Below, one piece after another: positions 35,267 to 46,596 of a DNA stretch of 64,000 nt. This stretch comes from Ilex aquifolium (taxonomy: Eukaryota > Streptophyta > Magnoliopsida > Aquifoliales > Aquifoliaceae), in NCBI GenBank assembly GCA_951799425.1, contig OX637406.1, positions 26,592,390 through 26,656,389 of the forward strand, written 5' to 3'. The notes under the pieces are model-generated. The model saw only the letters and a list, made by a program, of their open reading frames with translations, had not been told where the DNA came from and did not search any database. Position 1 is the first letter of the stretch, and each line of letters opens with the position of its first letter. The position numbers and the translations under genes were made by a program.

Positions 35267-35347
35267 AAAAGAATTTCGTCCCCGAAATTCACACACACAC
35301 ATACATGCAAGCCCATGCATATGCTACAGTCATGTAATAGTAAATGA

Positions 35348-35985
35348 CTATAAAAATGTACCTCTATCCTCAAACAAGAAAGGATAATTGGCACGTACGG
35401 TGTCCTCGCGCTCCCATGTCGGCTCTTCCATTCCTCGGTGCTGCCACAACACCTTCATTATCCGCACGGTCTTGCCTCGCAAAACCTGTTCCCGACTATC
35501 CATGATGCGCACTGGTCCCTCCTCGAAGGTCCCATCCGCATCAATAGTCAACTCACCCTAATCCACCACATGTGTCGGATCTGGAGTATACTTCCGGAGC
35601 ATAGAGACATGGAATACTGCATGAACACCTGATAGGTTTGGCGGTAACGCCAACCGGTAAGCTACTGTACCAACCCTCTCAAGTATCTCAAAGGGCCGGA
35701 TATACCTCGGTGACAGCTTTCCTCGCTTGCCGAATCTGACCACTCCTCTCGTAGGCATCACCTTCAAGAAACATGATCTCCCACCTCAAACTCTAGAGGT
35801 CGCCGCCGTCTATCGGCGTTGCTCTTCTGCTGGCTCTGAGCCGTGAGAAGACGCTTCTGTATCAAGCTCACCTTCTCCGATGTGTCTTTTACCAATTCCG
35901 GACCCGTAGAAGACCTCTCTCCTACCTCCGTCCAACAGACCGGAGAACGACATGGCCTCCCGTACAATGCCTCATAGGGTGCCAT
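35348..35985 (-). pseudogene. Integrase C-terminal part and chromodomain, frameshifted
   Basis: Three overlapping frames: 35764-35985 (MAPYEALYGRPCRSP and the long VSLIQKRLLTAQSQQK helix), 35558-35767 (VRFGKRGKLSPRYIRPFEI, FHVSMLRKY) and 35348-35551 (chromodomain-like KTVRIMKVLWQHRGMEEPTW). A frameshift near 35770 breaks the first join and TAG at 35558-35560 the second. The chromodomain would normally guide integration to modified chromatin; here it is a relic. Confidence 0.85.
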
Positions 35986-36701
35986 CTGTATACTTGCCTA
36001 ATAACTATTGTTATAGGCGAATCCACCAAGGGCAAATGATCTTCCCAGCTACCCTTGAGATATAGGACGCATGCCCGCAACATGTCCTCTAAGGTCTGGA
36101 TAGTCCTCTCAGACTGACTGTCCGTCTGGGGATGAAAAGCAGTGCTCATCATCAGCTGTGTCCCCATGGCTCGTTGGAAACTCTCCCAAAAATGAGCCGT
36201 AAACCTGGGATCCCGATCCGATACAATAGATACGGGTACCCCATGCAACCGGACAATCTCCCGTATATATAACTTGCAGAATTCCTCCAGTGTGAAGGTT
36301 ATCCGCACCGCCAAAAAGTGTGCCGACTTAGTAAGTCGGTCTACTACCACCCATACCGCGTTATGTCCCCGCGATGTCTGTGGCAAGTGGGTCACAAAAT
36401 CCATCGTGACATGCTCCCACTTCCACTCAGCTACCTCCAAGGGCTGGAGCAAACCTGCTGGTCTCTGGTGTTCAGTCTTAACCTGCTGACACATGAGACA
36501 TCGACTGACAAAGTCGCCAACTTGCCTCTTCATCCCATTCCAATGATACTGGCGACGAAGATCATGATACATCTTCGTGCCCCCTGGATGAACCGCAAAA
36601 CGGGAGCAATGAAACTCCCTAAGGATCTCCTCTCTCAGATCCGCAGACTGGGGAACCACAATCCGTCCCCTGAACCGAAGACTACCAACTGTATGAATGG
36701 C
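35922..36701 (-). pseudogene. Integrase zinc finger and catalytic core
   Basis: Reads FHCSRFAVHPGGTKMYHDL, the CLMCQQVK half of the HHCC finger, MDFVTHLPQT (first Asp), SIVSDRDPRF (second Asp) and FHPQTDSQSER (Glu, with Gly changed to Ser in DGQ). A TAG at 36702-36704, where Trp is expected, separates it from RNase H, and a frameshift near 36015 breaks the end (LVDSPITIV in place of the usual LVEFAYNNSY). Confidence 0.88.
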
Positions 36702-37490
36702 CTAGCCTTCATCACCCGTACCCAATCGTACTCGGTCCTTGATGGACACTAACTCAGTATCCTGTCCTTGGGACTCAATAACCCTGCTCAGTATGGAAGG
36801 TGTAGCCACCAAGCTCCCCAAAGTACCCTGAATATAATCAGCGTAATGTAGCCCGAACTGTCCCACAGTCTCGAGCATCTGCCACTCTCGGGAAGCCACA
36901 CTAGCCACAACTCCCCGTGACTTTCGGCTGAGTGCATCAGCCACCACATTTGCCTTACCGGGATGGTAATACAACATGAAATTGTAGTCCTCGAGGTACT
37001 CCATCCACCTGCGTTGCCTCATGTTGAGGTCCCGTTGTGTAAAAATGTACTTCAGATTCTTGTGGTCCAAAAACACTTCAAACTGCTCGCCATATAGGTA
37101 GTGACGCCAAGCCTTCAAGGCAAAGACAATGGCTGCCAATTCCATGTCATGTGTGGGGTAATTCTGCTCGTGGTTCTTTAACTGCCGAGAACCATAAGCC
37201 ACCACCCTCCCGGACTGCATCAAGACACATCCCAGTCCGTCCTTCGAGGCATCACAATAAACTGTGTACCTCTGTCCCTTTTCCGGAACTATCAAGATAG
37301 GAGCTGAAGTAAGCCTCCTCTTTAACTCCTGGAATGCCTTCTCATAAGAATCATTCCACTCGAACTTGACCTCTTTCCGAGTCAACCTAGTCATAGGTGC
37401 AGCCCATCGAGAGAAGTCCTCAATGAACCTCCTGTAGTACCCTGCCAATCCTAAGAAACTGCGTATCTCGAAGACTGACTTCGGCCTCTC
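36702..37490 (-). pseudogene. RT C-terminus and RNase H
   Basis: Begins after a nonsense codon with [15 protein letters not shown], then [14 protein letters not shown], RNase [46 protein letters not shown] and [16 protein letters not shown], with catalytic Asp/Glu/Asp positions present. The frame is the same as the RT piece upstream, so only the stop at 37491-37493 (TAG for Trp) divides them. Confidence 0.9.
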
Positions 37491-38957
37491 CTAATTCATA
37501 ACTGCCTCGACCTTTTCCAGGTCCGCGGATACACCCGAAGCCGACACTACATGCCCCAAGAATTTCACCTCAGTAAGCCAAAATTCACACTTACTAAATT
37601 TGGCATACAACTGATGGTCTCTCAAGGCCTGGAGAATAATCCTCAAGTGAACCTCATGCTCCTCCTCAGACTTGGAGTAGATCAAAATGTCGTCAACAAA
37701 GACCACGACGAACTGATCAAGGTAGGGTTGGAACACCCTATGCATGAGATCCATGAATGCTGCCGGGGCGTTTGTCAATCCGAATGGCATCACTGTGAAC
37801 TCGAAATGCCCATACCGCGTTCTGAACGCCGTCTTAGGGATATCTACTTTCCTAACCCTCAACTGATGGTAACCGGTGCGAAGATCTATCTTGGAGTAGA
37901 CCCGCGCCCCTCTCAGCTGATCAAACAAGTCACCAATCCTCGGCAAAGGGTACCTATTCTTGATAGTAACCCTATTCAACTGCCGGTAATCTATGCATAG
38001 TCGAAGGGTTTTGTCCTTCTTCTTTGTAAATAACACCGGAGCGCCCCAAGGTGAGGTACTCGGTCTAATGAACCCCCTGTCCAACAATTCATGCAATTGG
38101 ACCTTGAGTTCTTGCAACTCAGCAGGCGCCATCCTATGTGGAGTCATAGAAATGGGCGATGTACCGGGATGCAACTCTATAGTGAAGTCCACATCCCTAT
38201 GTGGAGGTAATCTCGGTAGTTCATCCGGAAAAACATCCTCATAATCACACATAACCCGAGGTAGACCAAACTCCTGTCTCGCCTCGTCCTCTAGGGTAAG
38301 GCTTGCTAGCCAACCCATCAACTGCCCGTGCCATCTAGAGTCGTACACGGCTTGGGCTAAATCATCGTGCTTATCCCCCTGAAACATGAAACAAACCCCA
38401 TCCGGTGTGTAAGCAGTGACCCGCTTCCGATCACAATCAATGACGAATCGATGTGCCGCCAACCAATCCATCCCAAGGATTACATCGAACTCCGACATGT
38501 CCATGACCTGAAGGTCCACGGTGAGTAGAATCCCTGAGATCTCTAACTCACACCCTCGACATATCTGATCAACCCTCACCCTAGCACCTAGGGGAGAACT
38601 CACGTGCAAAGGCTCTTCTAAGGTCTCAACCTCTAAACCCAAGTCTTTCACACAAGATGCAGCAATAAATGAATGTGATGCACCAAAATCAAACAATACT
38701 CTAGCCCATAAGCGGGAAAGTAGAAATGTACCCTGTATCACCGATGGATCTGCCGGCTCAGTCTGTGGTATCATGGCGTAGACACGCCCTTGAGTCCCTG
38801 AAGTCCCGACTTGTAAGCCCTGGCCTCGTCCTCGACCCATGCCTTGGCCCATCTGGCCAGCTTGTGGTGTCCCCGCACGTGAAGTGGTAGGGCCTTGTGC
38901 AGCACCCTGGTACTGATACTGACTCCCCAGGCCCATGGTAGGGTAGTGAGGAGTATA
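37491..38957 (-). pseudogene. Protease and reverse transcriptase of the 33-42 kb element
   Basis: A frame of about 480 residues. Retropepsin region: [12 protein letters not shown], with DFG for the usual D-S/T-G, and VILGMDWL. Linker [18 protein letters not shown] follows: [54 protein letters not shown], the FVDD catalytic pair in [10 protein letters not shown], and [17 protein letters not shown]. It is bounded upstream by an in-frame TAG at 38958-38960 (probably CAG originally) and downstream by TAG at 37491. Family architecture is a single gag-pol frame. Confidence 0.9.
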
Positions 38958-38960
38958 CTA

Positions 38961-39948
38961 GGTCTGTGGTTGCCCCACCAAAGTCTGGGACTGTGGCGAT
39001 CCGTAGCTTTGGGATCCTTGCCGCTGAGGACAATCCCGCTTCATGTGACCCGGCTGGCGGCAATGGAAACATGTTTTCTGCCCCGCCTGATATTTAGTCC
39101 CCGGGTTTCCCCCGCCTTGGGAGGATCGACTGTGGCCTTGGCCTTGATGGCTACGGCCTTGTCCTTGTTGCCCTTACGGAGGAAAAGTCCTCTACCTCTT
39201 TCCAGAACTAGAAGAAGAGGATTGGCCCTCCTTCTTCTTGTCCTTAACATCCGCCTCCCGGATGTTTCTTGCATCATCCACTTCTCTCTCAATGGCCATG
39301 GCTGTCTGGACCATCAAGTCGAAGTCTTGTAGGAGAAGACCCACAATCTTACCCCGGATGGATAACTTCAGCCTATCCTCAAACTTTCTGACTTTGGCCG
39401 TATCTGTGGCCACGTAGTCATCGGCGAAACGTGCTAATTTCGGTGAATTTAGCAACGTACTCCATCACTGTCATGGTACCTTGTCTCAAATCCAGGAATT
39501 CCCGGGCCTTTGCATGTTTTGCTGCGGCCGGGAAGTACTTTCCCATAAAGAGTTCCTTGAACTCAATCCAAGTCATAGCCTCCAAGTCCTTGGAGTTTTT
39601 CACCCAATCCCACCACACCAGGGATTCCCCCTCCAGCTGAAATGTAGCTAGAGTTATCTTGGTGGTGTCGGAGGTGATCTCCATAGCCCTCAAAACCCTA
39701 TCCACTTGTCGGAACCAATGGTCAGCTACCATAGGGTCCGCTCCTCCAATGAAGATCGGAGGCTGATGTGCCTTGAACTTCTGGAGATGACTGGAGACTC
39801 CTTGGCCCCCACCTGCACCCGTCTGTGTGAGTGTGGCAACCACTGTACCAAGAGCCTCTATGAAGGCTTGTTGGTCAGTAGTAGATGATGGTGGGTTGTT
39901 CCGCCCACCGCCTCGGCCTCGACCGCGTCCTCTTCCTCTTGTTGCCAT
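38961..39948 (-). pseudogene. Gag of the 33-42 kb element, broken
   Basis: Starts MATRGRGRGRGRGGGRNN at 39948 (a Gly/Arg-rich N-terminus), then the capsid domain (ADPMVADHWFRQVDRVL, LEGESLVWWDW, FMGKYFP, MTVMEYVAKF). A frameshift between 39455 and 39418 moves to the frame FADDYVATDTAKVRKFEDRL, which continues through AREVDDARN to a Ser-rich tail. TAG at 39192-39194 and a TAA about 12 bases on precede the CCHC knuckle CFHCRQPGHMKRDC (39030-39071), in the same frame. Not translatable as a whole. Confidence 0.88.
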
Positions 39949-40301
39949 CTACGCACACATAAGATAGCAATAGATCAATTTCTTAATCTCCCAAGTTAAG
40001 GATCAAGTATTTCAACTTGGAGATTTTCCTCCTTGTTTCACTAGTCGTGCGTGTGCCACCTACTAGTAGACATTAACACATTGAACCATACCGTTCATCC
40101 CTTTTTCCAAACATACTTTGGGTTTTCTAACCCTAATGTTTTCATTCCATATACATGTTACTATGTATATCATTATGTGTATCATTCACATAGCATATAG
40201 CATATAACATGTAACAATGTAAGCACATAAGATGAGATGTATAATGCATGCAATGGTCTAAACCCAATATCCACCAGGCCTTAGGTAATCGCATAACCTA
40301 G
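39949..40301 (-). other. Leader of the 33-42 kb element
   Basis: About 350 bp between PBS and gag start. A/T-rich with short ATATAC and CATATAG-type words; nothing else recognisable. Confidence 0.6.
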
Positions 40302-40313
40302 GCTCTGATACCA
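40302..40313 (-). other. Primer-binding site, initiator tRNA-Met
   Basis: Minus strand TGGTATCAGAGC, three bases inside the 5' LTR edge at 40317. Confidence 0.92.
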
Positions 40314-40316
40314 AGC

Positions 40317-42536
40317 TGTGACGCCCCAAAATCAAGGGGTCCGTTGATTACCCATCAACCCGCGGAATACTCGTGGATACCGAGTAGCTCGATATCACAC
40401 CGTCATGCCCCATTTACCGGGGTCCTTAATTTTAACAAAATTCGGGCAGAGTCTCCTTTGTACGGGGAGCTCTACCCAAAACACAACCTGTGCAGTATAC
40501 ATTAACATGACCCATCCGAGGCCTAATATAACACAATGACTACACAGGGTCCATTTATAAGTAAAACTTGACCGCAACGGGTCCATTTATCAATACTTAT
40601 ATCAAAACATGCAAGGTTAGTTTAACAATAGTCCATATAAGTTCTATTACATTTATTCATGAAAACTTTACAAGTCAAAACCATGTTAATCAAAAGGTTT
40701 ACAAACTTATGCACTAAGACCACAGGTCGGCCTCCTTTACCCTTGATGCTCTACATGGGAGCCATCCGCCGGTGCAAACCCCACACCTGAAATTGTTTCC
40801 CGTATAGGGTGAGCCTCGCTCAGTAGAAAATTCCCTACAGAGGCTACTCCCCACCTAGATGCACATGGAATGCTCATATGCAATACTCAATTATCCACAA
40901 CAATTATAATCATGTTTATGCAACTCAGCTATGGAATTTCTTATGACATGTCATGCAACGAGGTGAGACTCATTCATGCACTCAATCCGAGCCCTTCCTG
41001 GCTCCCCAACACACGCAAGTGTCAATGTGTGAATTCGTCATTTATGTTACACATCAATGACATTTTACAAAACTAGGGTCTTTCTTGGGGTGGGCATTCA
41101 TGGACTTACACCAACGGCACCTAGTCGACACGGAATTTCAGGACTTCAACCCACGGTTCCGCGTATACCGACACACTTTATGGCCTTTTACACCAACGGA
41201 GTGTGAATCCTATCAACGAGTCTTTCACCCGAGGGATATTCTAGCCCTTCTTGCTAACCCCGACCCAATTTATCTCTCATGCAATTATGGGACTCAACGA
41301 GATCTTCAATCCCTTCCTTCCGAGTCCCTTGTCAAATACCAAGAGTGGCATTTGATTACCTATGCACACACACACACACACTCACACCCATGACTTACAC
41401 CCATGAATGTGATGTCATGACCATGCCCAATATGCAATTGATGCCATATGAGCAATACAAACCATATATCATCATATTCCATGAAACTTTATATCACATG
41501 CATATAAATTTCGTAATTCATCATGCTCAACATATCAACAACATATTCAAACATGTTATTCCAATGACATCAAACAACCATTTAAATCAAGCAAGGCATT
41601 TTATCAAACACCTTCAAGGCAAAACTTATAAATTTCCCTAAGTTACAAGAAAAATCACATGTAACTTCAATATATCGAAATCGAGCTAGAAGCTAGCCTA
41701 AGTCATTTCTATACTCACTCTTCCACTTCCATAACCATAGACATATGTATAGATCATGTATATATGCATACATAACCCAAGCATTTCCTAGAAGCATTCT
41801 AGACTAGGAATCAACCCAAGTAGGAAACCCCTACCGTTTAAAGCGTGAGATGAAGACTAGAGCTTCAAAGCTTCAAGAACACCAACAAAGACCACAAAAT
41901 CCTTGATTTCTCCAAAGACTCCAATTGAATCTTCGGTGAAATCCCTCGTTCTTGGTACGTATGCGTAGCCCTTGATGATTAGAAGAACTTTAAGTCTTGG
42001 TCCGACGAATTCCGACCGACGAAACTTCCAGAATCGAAGCGGGAAGGTTGAAGAAAAAATTTTCTTTCTTTTTGGTCTTGGCCGGCTGATTGCAGCTAAG
42101 GGGAGATATTTTTTTTGTCCAAAAAGTTGATTTAAGAGGATATTTATAGGCAAAAATGTGCAGTCCACGTCGCACCGCATATTTTCGACTTCCGGGTCCG
42201 TTTTTCGTCCCGAAACGATTCATTATACCTCGAATTAAGTTCAAATTAATTTTATTTGAAATTTAACTTAATTTTAAGGAAATTTTATAAAATCCATTAT
42301 TGGGGATCTTTAAAATGTCATTCGCCATGCAGTCGCCTCGAACGACGTGCAAAAATTCGACTATCTCGGAATTCGACGAAATTTGACAGGGCGACTAAAT
42401 TCCGTGATACGAATCCAACAGCGAACTCCGTTTCCTCATCCGAGGTCTAGAGTATGATTATTTCAAATAAGCATTAGGATGACAAATGACCATTTTACCC
42501 TTATTCACAAAAAATCAAATTTACCCGAGTTTCACA
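40317..42536 (-). repeat. 5' LTR of the 33-42 kb element
   Basis: 2220 bp; TGTGACGCCCC to TTTCACA, then CATTG. TATTTATA at 42141-42148. Differences from the partner LTR include ATCAAGGGG versus ATCCGGGGG near the edge and a missing block of about 20 bp near 41635. Confidence 0.92.
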
Positions 42537-43501
42537 CATTGTAAACCAAAGGAATGTAGATGGTTATTGAAAAGAAATAATAAATAAATAAAAAGAGACG
42601 GCTCATTTCATGTAAAATAAAAGAAAGAAGAAAAAAATGATGATGAAAAGTGTAAAAAAGCAAAGGTTATGAGGAAAAGGAAATGGAAGGAAAATTTGCT
42701 TATTGGCTATATATATTGCAAATTGCTGAGTTGAGTGAAGGGTTATGTTTTGGGAAAAAAATGTTATCGGGATAATCTTTTAAACTCCTTATACCCTTCG
42801 TTTATATAACTTTTATCCCAAGGCCACATTACAACCGGAGTTGAAGTCCTATTTAATCTCGAGAATGAGGTTTATGTATAAATCTATAAAAATGAAGATG
42901 ACATATGACAATTGCATTACTTTCATTTGTATTAGCATTCTTTCATGAGATTGTGCTAAGCTTGTTTCATGTGAACAACGTCTTTGATCTTAAGTATATG
43001 GGAGATATATTTTTGCTTTGAAGTACATAAAATCTCCTCACATATGAGAAGTAAGTGAAACAGTTACTATAATCGGAGAGCTTCTATTGTTGAGTGTTAA
43101 TTCCTATAAAGAATTGTAACTGAGCTAATCATTGAAGGCTATAGTGGTGGGGATGTTATTTGATAAATTTTTAAAATTTTGAGATTATTCCACACACATA
43201 CAAGTTTCATGTGAGAATATGACATGTGAATATTTTTACATAGCATTTAAACCTATGATTTAGCTTTGTGTCATTTATTCAAGTCTGTGATTGAATGGTT
43301 TCACAACTTCATTGTTATTCAAAAAAAATGAGAGTATATTTCAAATTTTGAATGCATAAAATGAAGTTTGTGGGTACCTTCACTAGAAACCTTCACAAGA
43401 CTATAACTTGTCCACAAGGGTTAACCTAGGAGTTTAAAGACTTGTTGTATATGCTAAATGCAATCGTGATTGCCTACGAAAGTGGTATTATTTTTAGATA
43501 A
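42537..43501 (+). other. 3' non-coding region of an older Athila-like element
   Basis: Homologous to 5640-6265 and 24290-24900: CCACATTACAACC near 42825, a CATGAGATTGTGCTAAGC block near 42955 and TTTGTGGGTACCTTCACTAG near 43370. No coding sequence. The coding part of this element is not present beside it; left of the CATTG insertion lies unrelated flank with an integrase scrap. Confidence 0.6.
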
Positions 43502-44015
43502 TGTGTTGAATAAATTTGAACCTTCTTGTTGCTTTTATTTTGTAGTGGATCCAAGCCCATCCAAATGTATAATAACTCAAAAGAATGAAGGCCCAATAGT
43601 AGAAGAATGATGATGCTATGAAAAAACAAAAGCTAAGCCTATGGGTAAGCCCAAGTTTGAAGCCCAATAGTTAGAGACTAAGTTGTAGATTTCTGGATGT
43701 TGGTAACCTGATCTATGTTCAGTATTTTGGACATAACTCTTGGCTCCAACATCCAATTAATATGAATCTTGACTTTATGGAAGCTAATTCCCAATTATAC
43801 AACTCTTTATTTTTTTTAAATCCCACTTTTTCCAAGTCACAAATTGCATGAAAGAGACAGCTAGTGTTGGAAGATTTCAAGAAGTAGTGAATTTGACATA
43901 GTCCTGGTTTTGTGGTCATAACTTTTAGCTGAGAGACCCAATTGCTTTGATTTTTGGTGATATGAAAGAATACTTCTAGAGTTTCAAATTTTTAGTATGA
44001 AACTTTTTCTAAATC
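43502..44015 (+). repeat. Probable Athila-like LTR, first part
   Basis: Follows the conserved 3' module and continues, after the insertion at 44016-50049, into 50055-50928. The exact start is uncertain; TGTGTTGAAT at 43502 is a candidate but has no clear polypurine tract before it. It contains a CATAACT ... ACAACT block (43730-43806) like one found in other LTRs here. AAATC at 44011-44015 is the target duplication of the inserted element. Confidence 0.4.
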
Positions 44016-44394
44016 TGTAAACCCCCACATTTGTATCTTTATATAGTAATATAATTATGTTTTGAAATGCTAATATATGTGATGATGTATGCATGAACTA
44101 TGTAGATTGTAATAGTAGAAATAAAAATGTTATGTGAGGTAATAGGGTATGTATTGGAAGCTAGGAAGTATTCCGGAGTGAAAGCACACTTAAGAGAAAA
44201 TTTGGGTAGAAAGGATTTTGGACACTGCTTAGTATTTAGATCATAAATGTTTATCCTGATGTCCATTTTATCTGAAATTTGGACAGTAGATAATAGACTT
44301 CCAGGGCTACAAAATAGTATTTCACGAAAATTTTCCAAATCAATCTCTAAGTAGGAAAAAACTTCATTGGAAGTTTCAGCAAAAACAGGAATCT

Positions 44395-44569
44395 CGTTCG
44401 AACGTGAATCGACGTTCGAACGAAAGTTCGTTCCAGTACTCTTGTCTGATGGAAAAAAACAAAAGTACTGGGAGCAAGTGACGTTCGAACGCCAATGACG
44501 TTCGAACGTGAGCAGCCAATCAGAACATCAGATTGATGTCGGCTGAGATATTTTCTTCCCCTATAAATA
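44395..44569 (+). promoter_or_regulatory. Four CGTTCGAACG palindromes and TATA box
   Basis: Perfect palindromes CGTTCGAACG at 44395-44404, 44413-44422, 44482-44491 and 44499-44508, the last extending to the 12-bp ACGTTCGAACGT (44498-44509). TATAAATA follows at 44562-44569, about 54 bp after the last copy. This is the clearest of the palindrome arrays. It is absent from the 3' LTR because that copy has lost its first 750 bp or so. Confidence 0.75.
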
Positions 44570-44939
44570 CATAAGGGCGCCTCCTTTAGCCTCCATACAC
44601 CATTTACAACCCGAGAAATCCTTGAGAAACAAGAAAGAAAGGGGGAAACACAAGATCAAGGGAGGATTTGCACCTTGAAGAAGTTTAAAACTTCAAGTTT
44701 TTCAAGAACACTAAGGAAGAAGAAGGTAGGGGTTTTCTTCCACTCTTGTTCATTGATGCTAGGGCTTATATATATACATGTTTTGACTCTTAATCATATA
44801 TATTTGTTATGGAATCCTTGTTTCTTGATTTTTCTTGCAAATCTTCCCATGTTTTGATGGAATTTATAGTTTAATAGCCATAAAACCATTGTTTTTGACA
44901 TCCAAACTCTAGTTTTTCAAGAAGTATGGATTTTTCTTC

Positions 44940-45293
44940 TTGATATTCATTTGTTCTTGATTTCAAGACTTGATATCCAGTTGTTCTTGATTTCAAAACT
45001 TTATATTCATTTATTCTTGATTTCAAGACTTGATATTCATTTTTTCTTGATTTCAAAACTTTATATTCATTTATTCTTGATTTCAAAACTTGATATTCAT
45101 TTGCTCTTGATATCAAAACTTGATATTCATTTGTTCTTGATTTCAAAACTTTATATTCATTTATTCTTGATTTCAAGACTTGATATTCATTTGTTCTTGA
45201 TTTCAAAACTTTATATTCATTTATTCTTGATTTCAAAACTTGATATTCATTTGTTCTTGATATCAAAACTTGATATTCATTTGTTCTTGATTC
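44940..45293 (+). repeat. 30-bp tandem repeat, 11.8 units
   Basis: Units close to TTGATATTCATTTGTTCTTG plus ATTTCAAAAC, alternating TTGATATTC and TTTATATTC starts. The 3' LTR has 8.8 units (48674-48937). Both strands stay open across the array because 30 is divisible by three, which explains the long repetitive frames. It lies downstream of the TATA box, so it is probably transcribed. Confidence 0.93.
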
Positions 45294-46411
45294 AAAAAAA
45301 AACTCTAGTGTTTTGGTTGGAACAATAAAATTATATATTTTGATGATCTCTTGCTCATTTTTTTCTTGAGATGTTATATTGAGAAATACCTATGAAATTG
45401 GGGGTTTTTGAGATACTTGTGATTTGAAAAAATGGTTGGTATTGCATCTCTTGTATGGTTTATTGTGATGGATTTGAATTGCCTTCGAGAGCTGTCGTAG
45501 AGTGTTAGAGGTTAGTCTATCCCAGTGGGGGTGAGATGGTTGCCTAACACCTGTAGTGGATTGTTGTTTGTGAGAGCAACCACTATTGTTCACGTAAGTT
45601 CGAGGCGAGAGATGGTATATTTTTCCTGGGAAGGATTCATCAATGTCGTGGGAGACGGTATATGCCCTTCCTAAAGTGATTTGTGTGGTTATGATTGGTG
45701 AACGAGGTAGAATCATCGTGTAGATTCATGGAAAGTAACCAAAATACCTGAGATACAAATACAATTGGGCAGTAACCAACATACATGAGTGATACGACAT
45801 ACATGAGAATATGGGATGATGCTATTGAATGCTTAATTGATTTCTTCAACTCTGACATGTTTATTCCTTTCATTTACTTATTGCTATTACATTAAATTGA
45901 GATCGAATAAATTGTCACTGTTTTATTTCAAGTTATATATGATATTTTGAAAAGTGAGACCGAACTGTTTTATATGTTTTCCAAACCTTATTCGAGTTTG
46001 GGAGGAGGTTTTTACAGAGCTTAGTGCTCACCCCCATACAAACAATATTTATTCTCAAATTTTGGTTTAGAGGAAGAACTCGGAGTTGATGAGCAGGTAG
46101 CTTGGGAAACACAATTGGATGGAAGCGTGGATCCCGAGGGGGATGTCTAGAGTTGATCTCTCCATGTCCTAGACTAGGAGATGCATTTTGAGAAAAGGCA
46201 TAGAAGATATTTTGTTTATTCCACTGCAAGAAAATAGTTGATTTTTAGACTGTAATTGCCATAGTTTGGCATATTCTTTTGAATGATGTTGTAGATATGA
46301 TGTATAATGAATGAAATTTTCTTTATCTATGGATGTTATTAGTTGCTCTCGTGATATAAATGGTTTTAAATAGTAATGTCGTCCAAGGTGGATTTTGGGG
46401 CATTACAGGTT

Positions 46412-46423
46412 TGGTATCAGAGC
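46412..46423 (+). other. Primer-binding site, initiator tRNA-Met
   Basis: TGGTATCAGAGC, a few bases after the LTR end at 46407. Confidence 0.93.
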
Positions 46424-46596
46424 CTAGGCTTTAGGTCTTACATGGGAGCTGTAGGTTATCGATTACCACTAGAAAGGTAGGACTAGGTCGAATGAATTGT
46501 CGACCTAAATCTTATACAAGCCTTATGTTTTGGATTAATGTGATAGTTAGGGTGTCGAGTACATCAAGGAAATTAAATTGTAAATTGATGTGTAGG

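Larger units (their letters stand above)
33013..42536 (-). mobile_element. Full-length but pseudogenised Tekay-like element, TSD CATTG
   Basis: 9524 bp with LTRs 33013-35253 and 40317-42536, TGTGACGCCCC ... TTTCACA ends, initiator tRNA-Met PBS (40302-40313), gag and pol in family order and a polypurine tract (35254-35266). CATTG is duplicated at 33008-33012 and 42537-42541. LTRs differ by scattered substitutions and small indels, so it is older than the gag-protease element. The coding region has several in-frame stops and frameshifts. Confidence 0.93.
44016..46407 (+). repeat. 5' LTR of the gag-only Tekay-like element
   Basis: 2392 bp, TGTAAACCCCC to GGGGCATTACA. Promoter block 44395-44569, a 30-bp tandem array 44940-45293, and a CCCAGTGGGGGTGAGATGG block near 45520 shared with the solo LTR at 13702. 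Frames at 44871-45266 and 44951-45328 are translations of the tandem array. Confidence 0.92.

Noticed and set aside
44940..45293. CRISPR-like regular repeat
   Set aside because: Units are directly adjacent with no spacers, AT-rich and inside a plant LTR.
44871..45328. Open frames of 131 and 125 residues with regular decapeptide repeats
   Set aside because: They are translations of a 30-bp tandem DNA repeat lying inside an LTR, open on both strands only because 30 is divisible by three.
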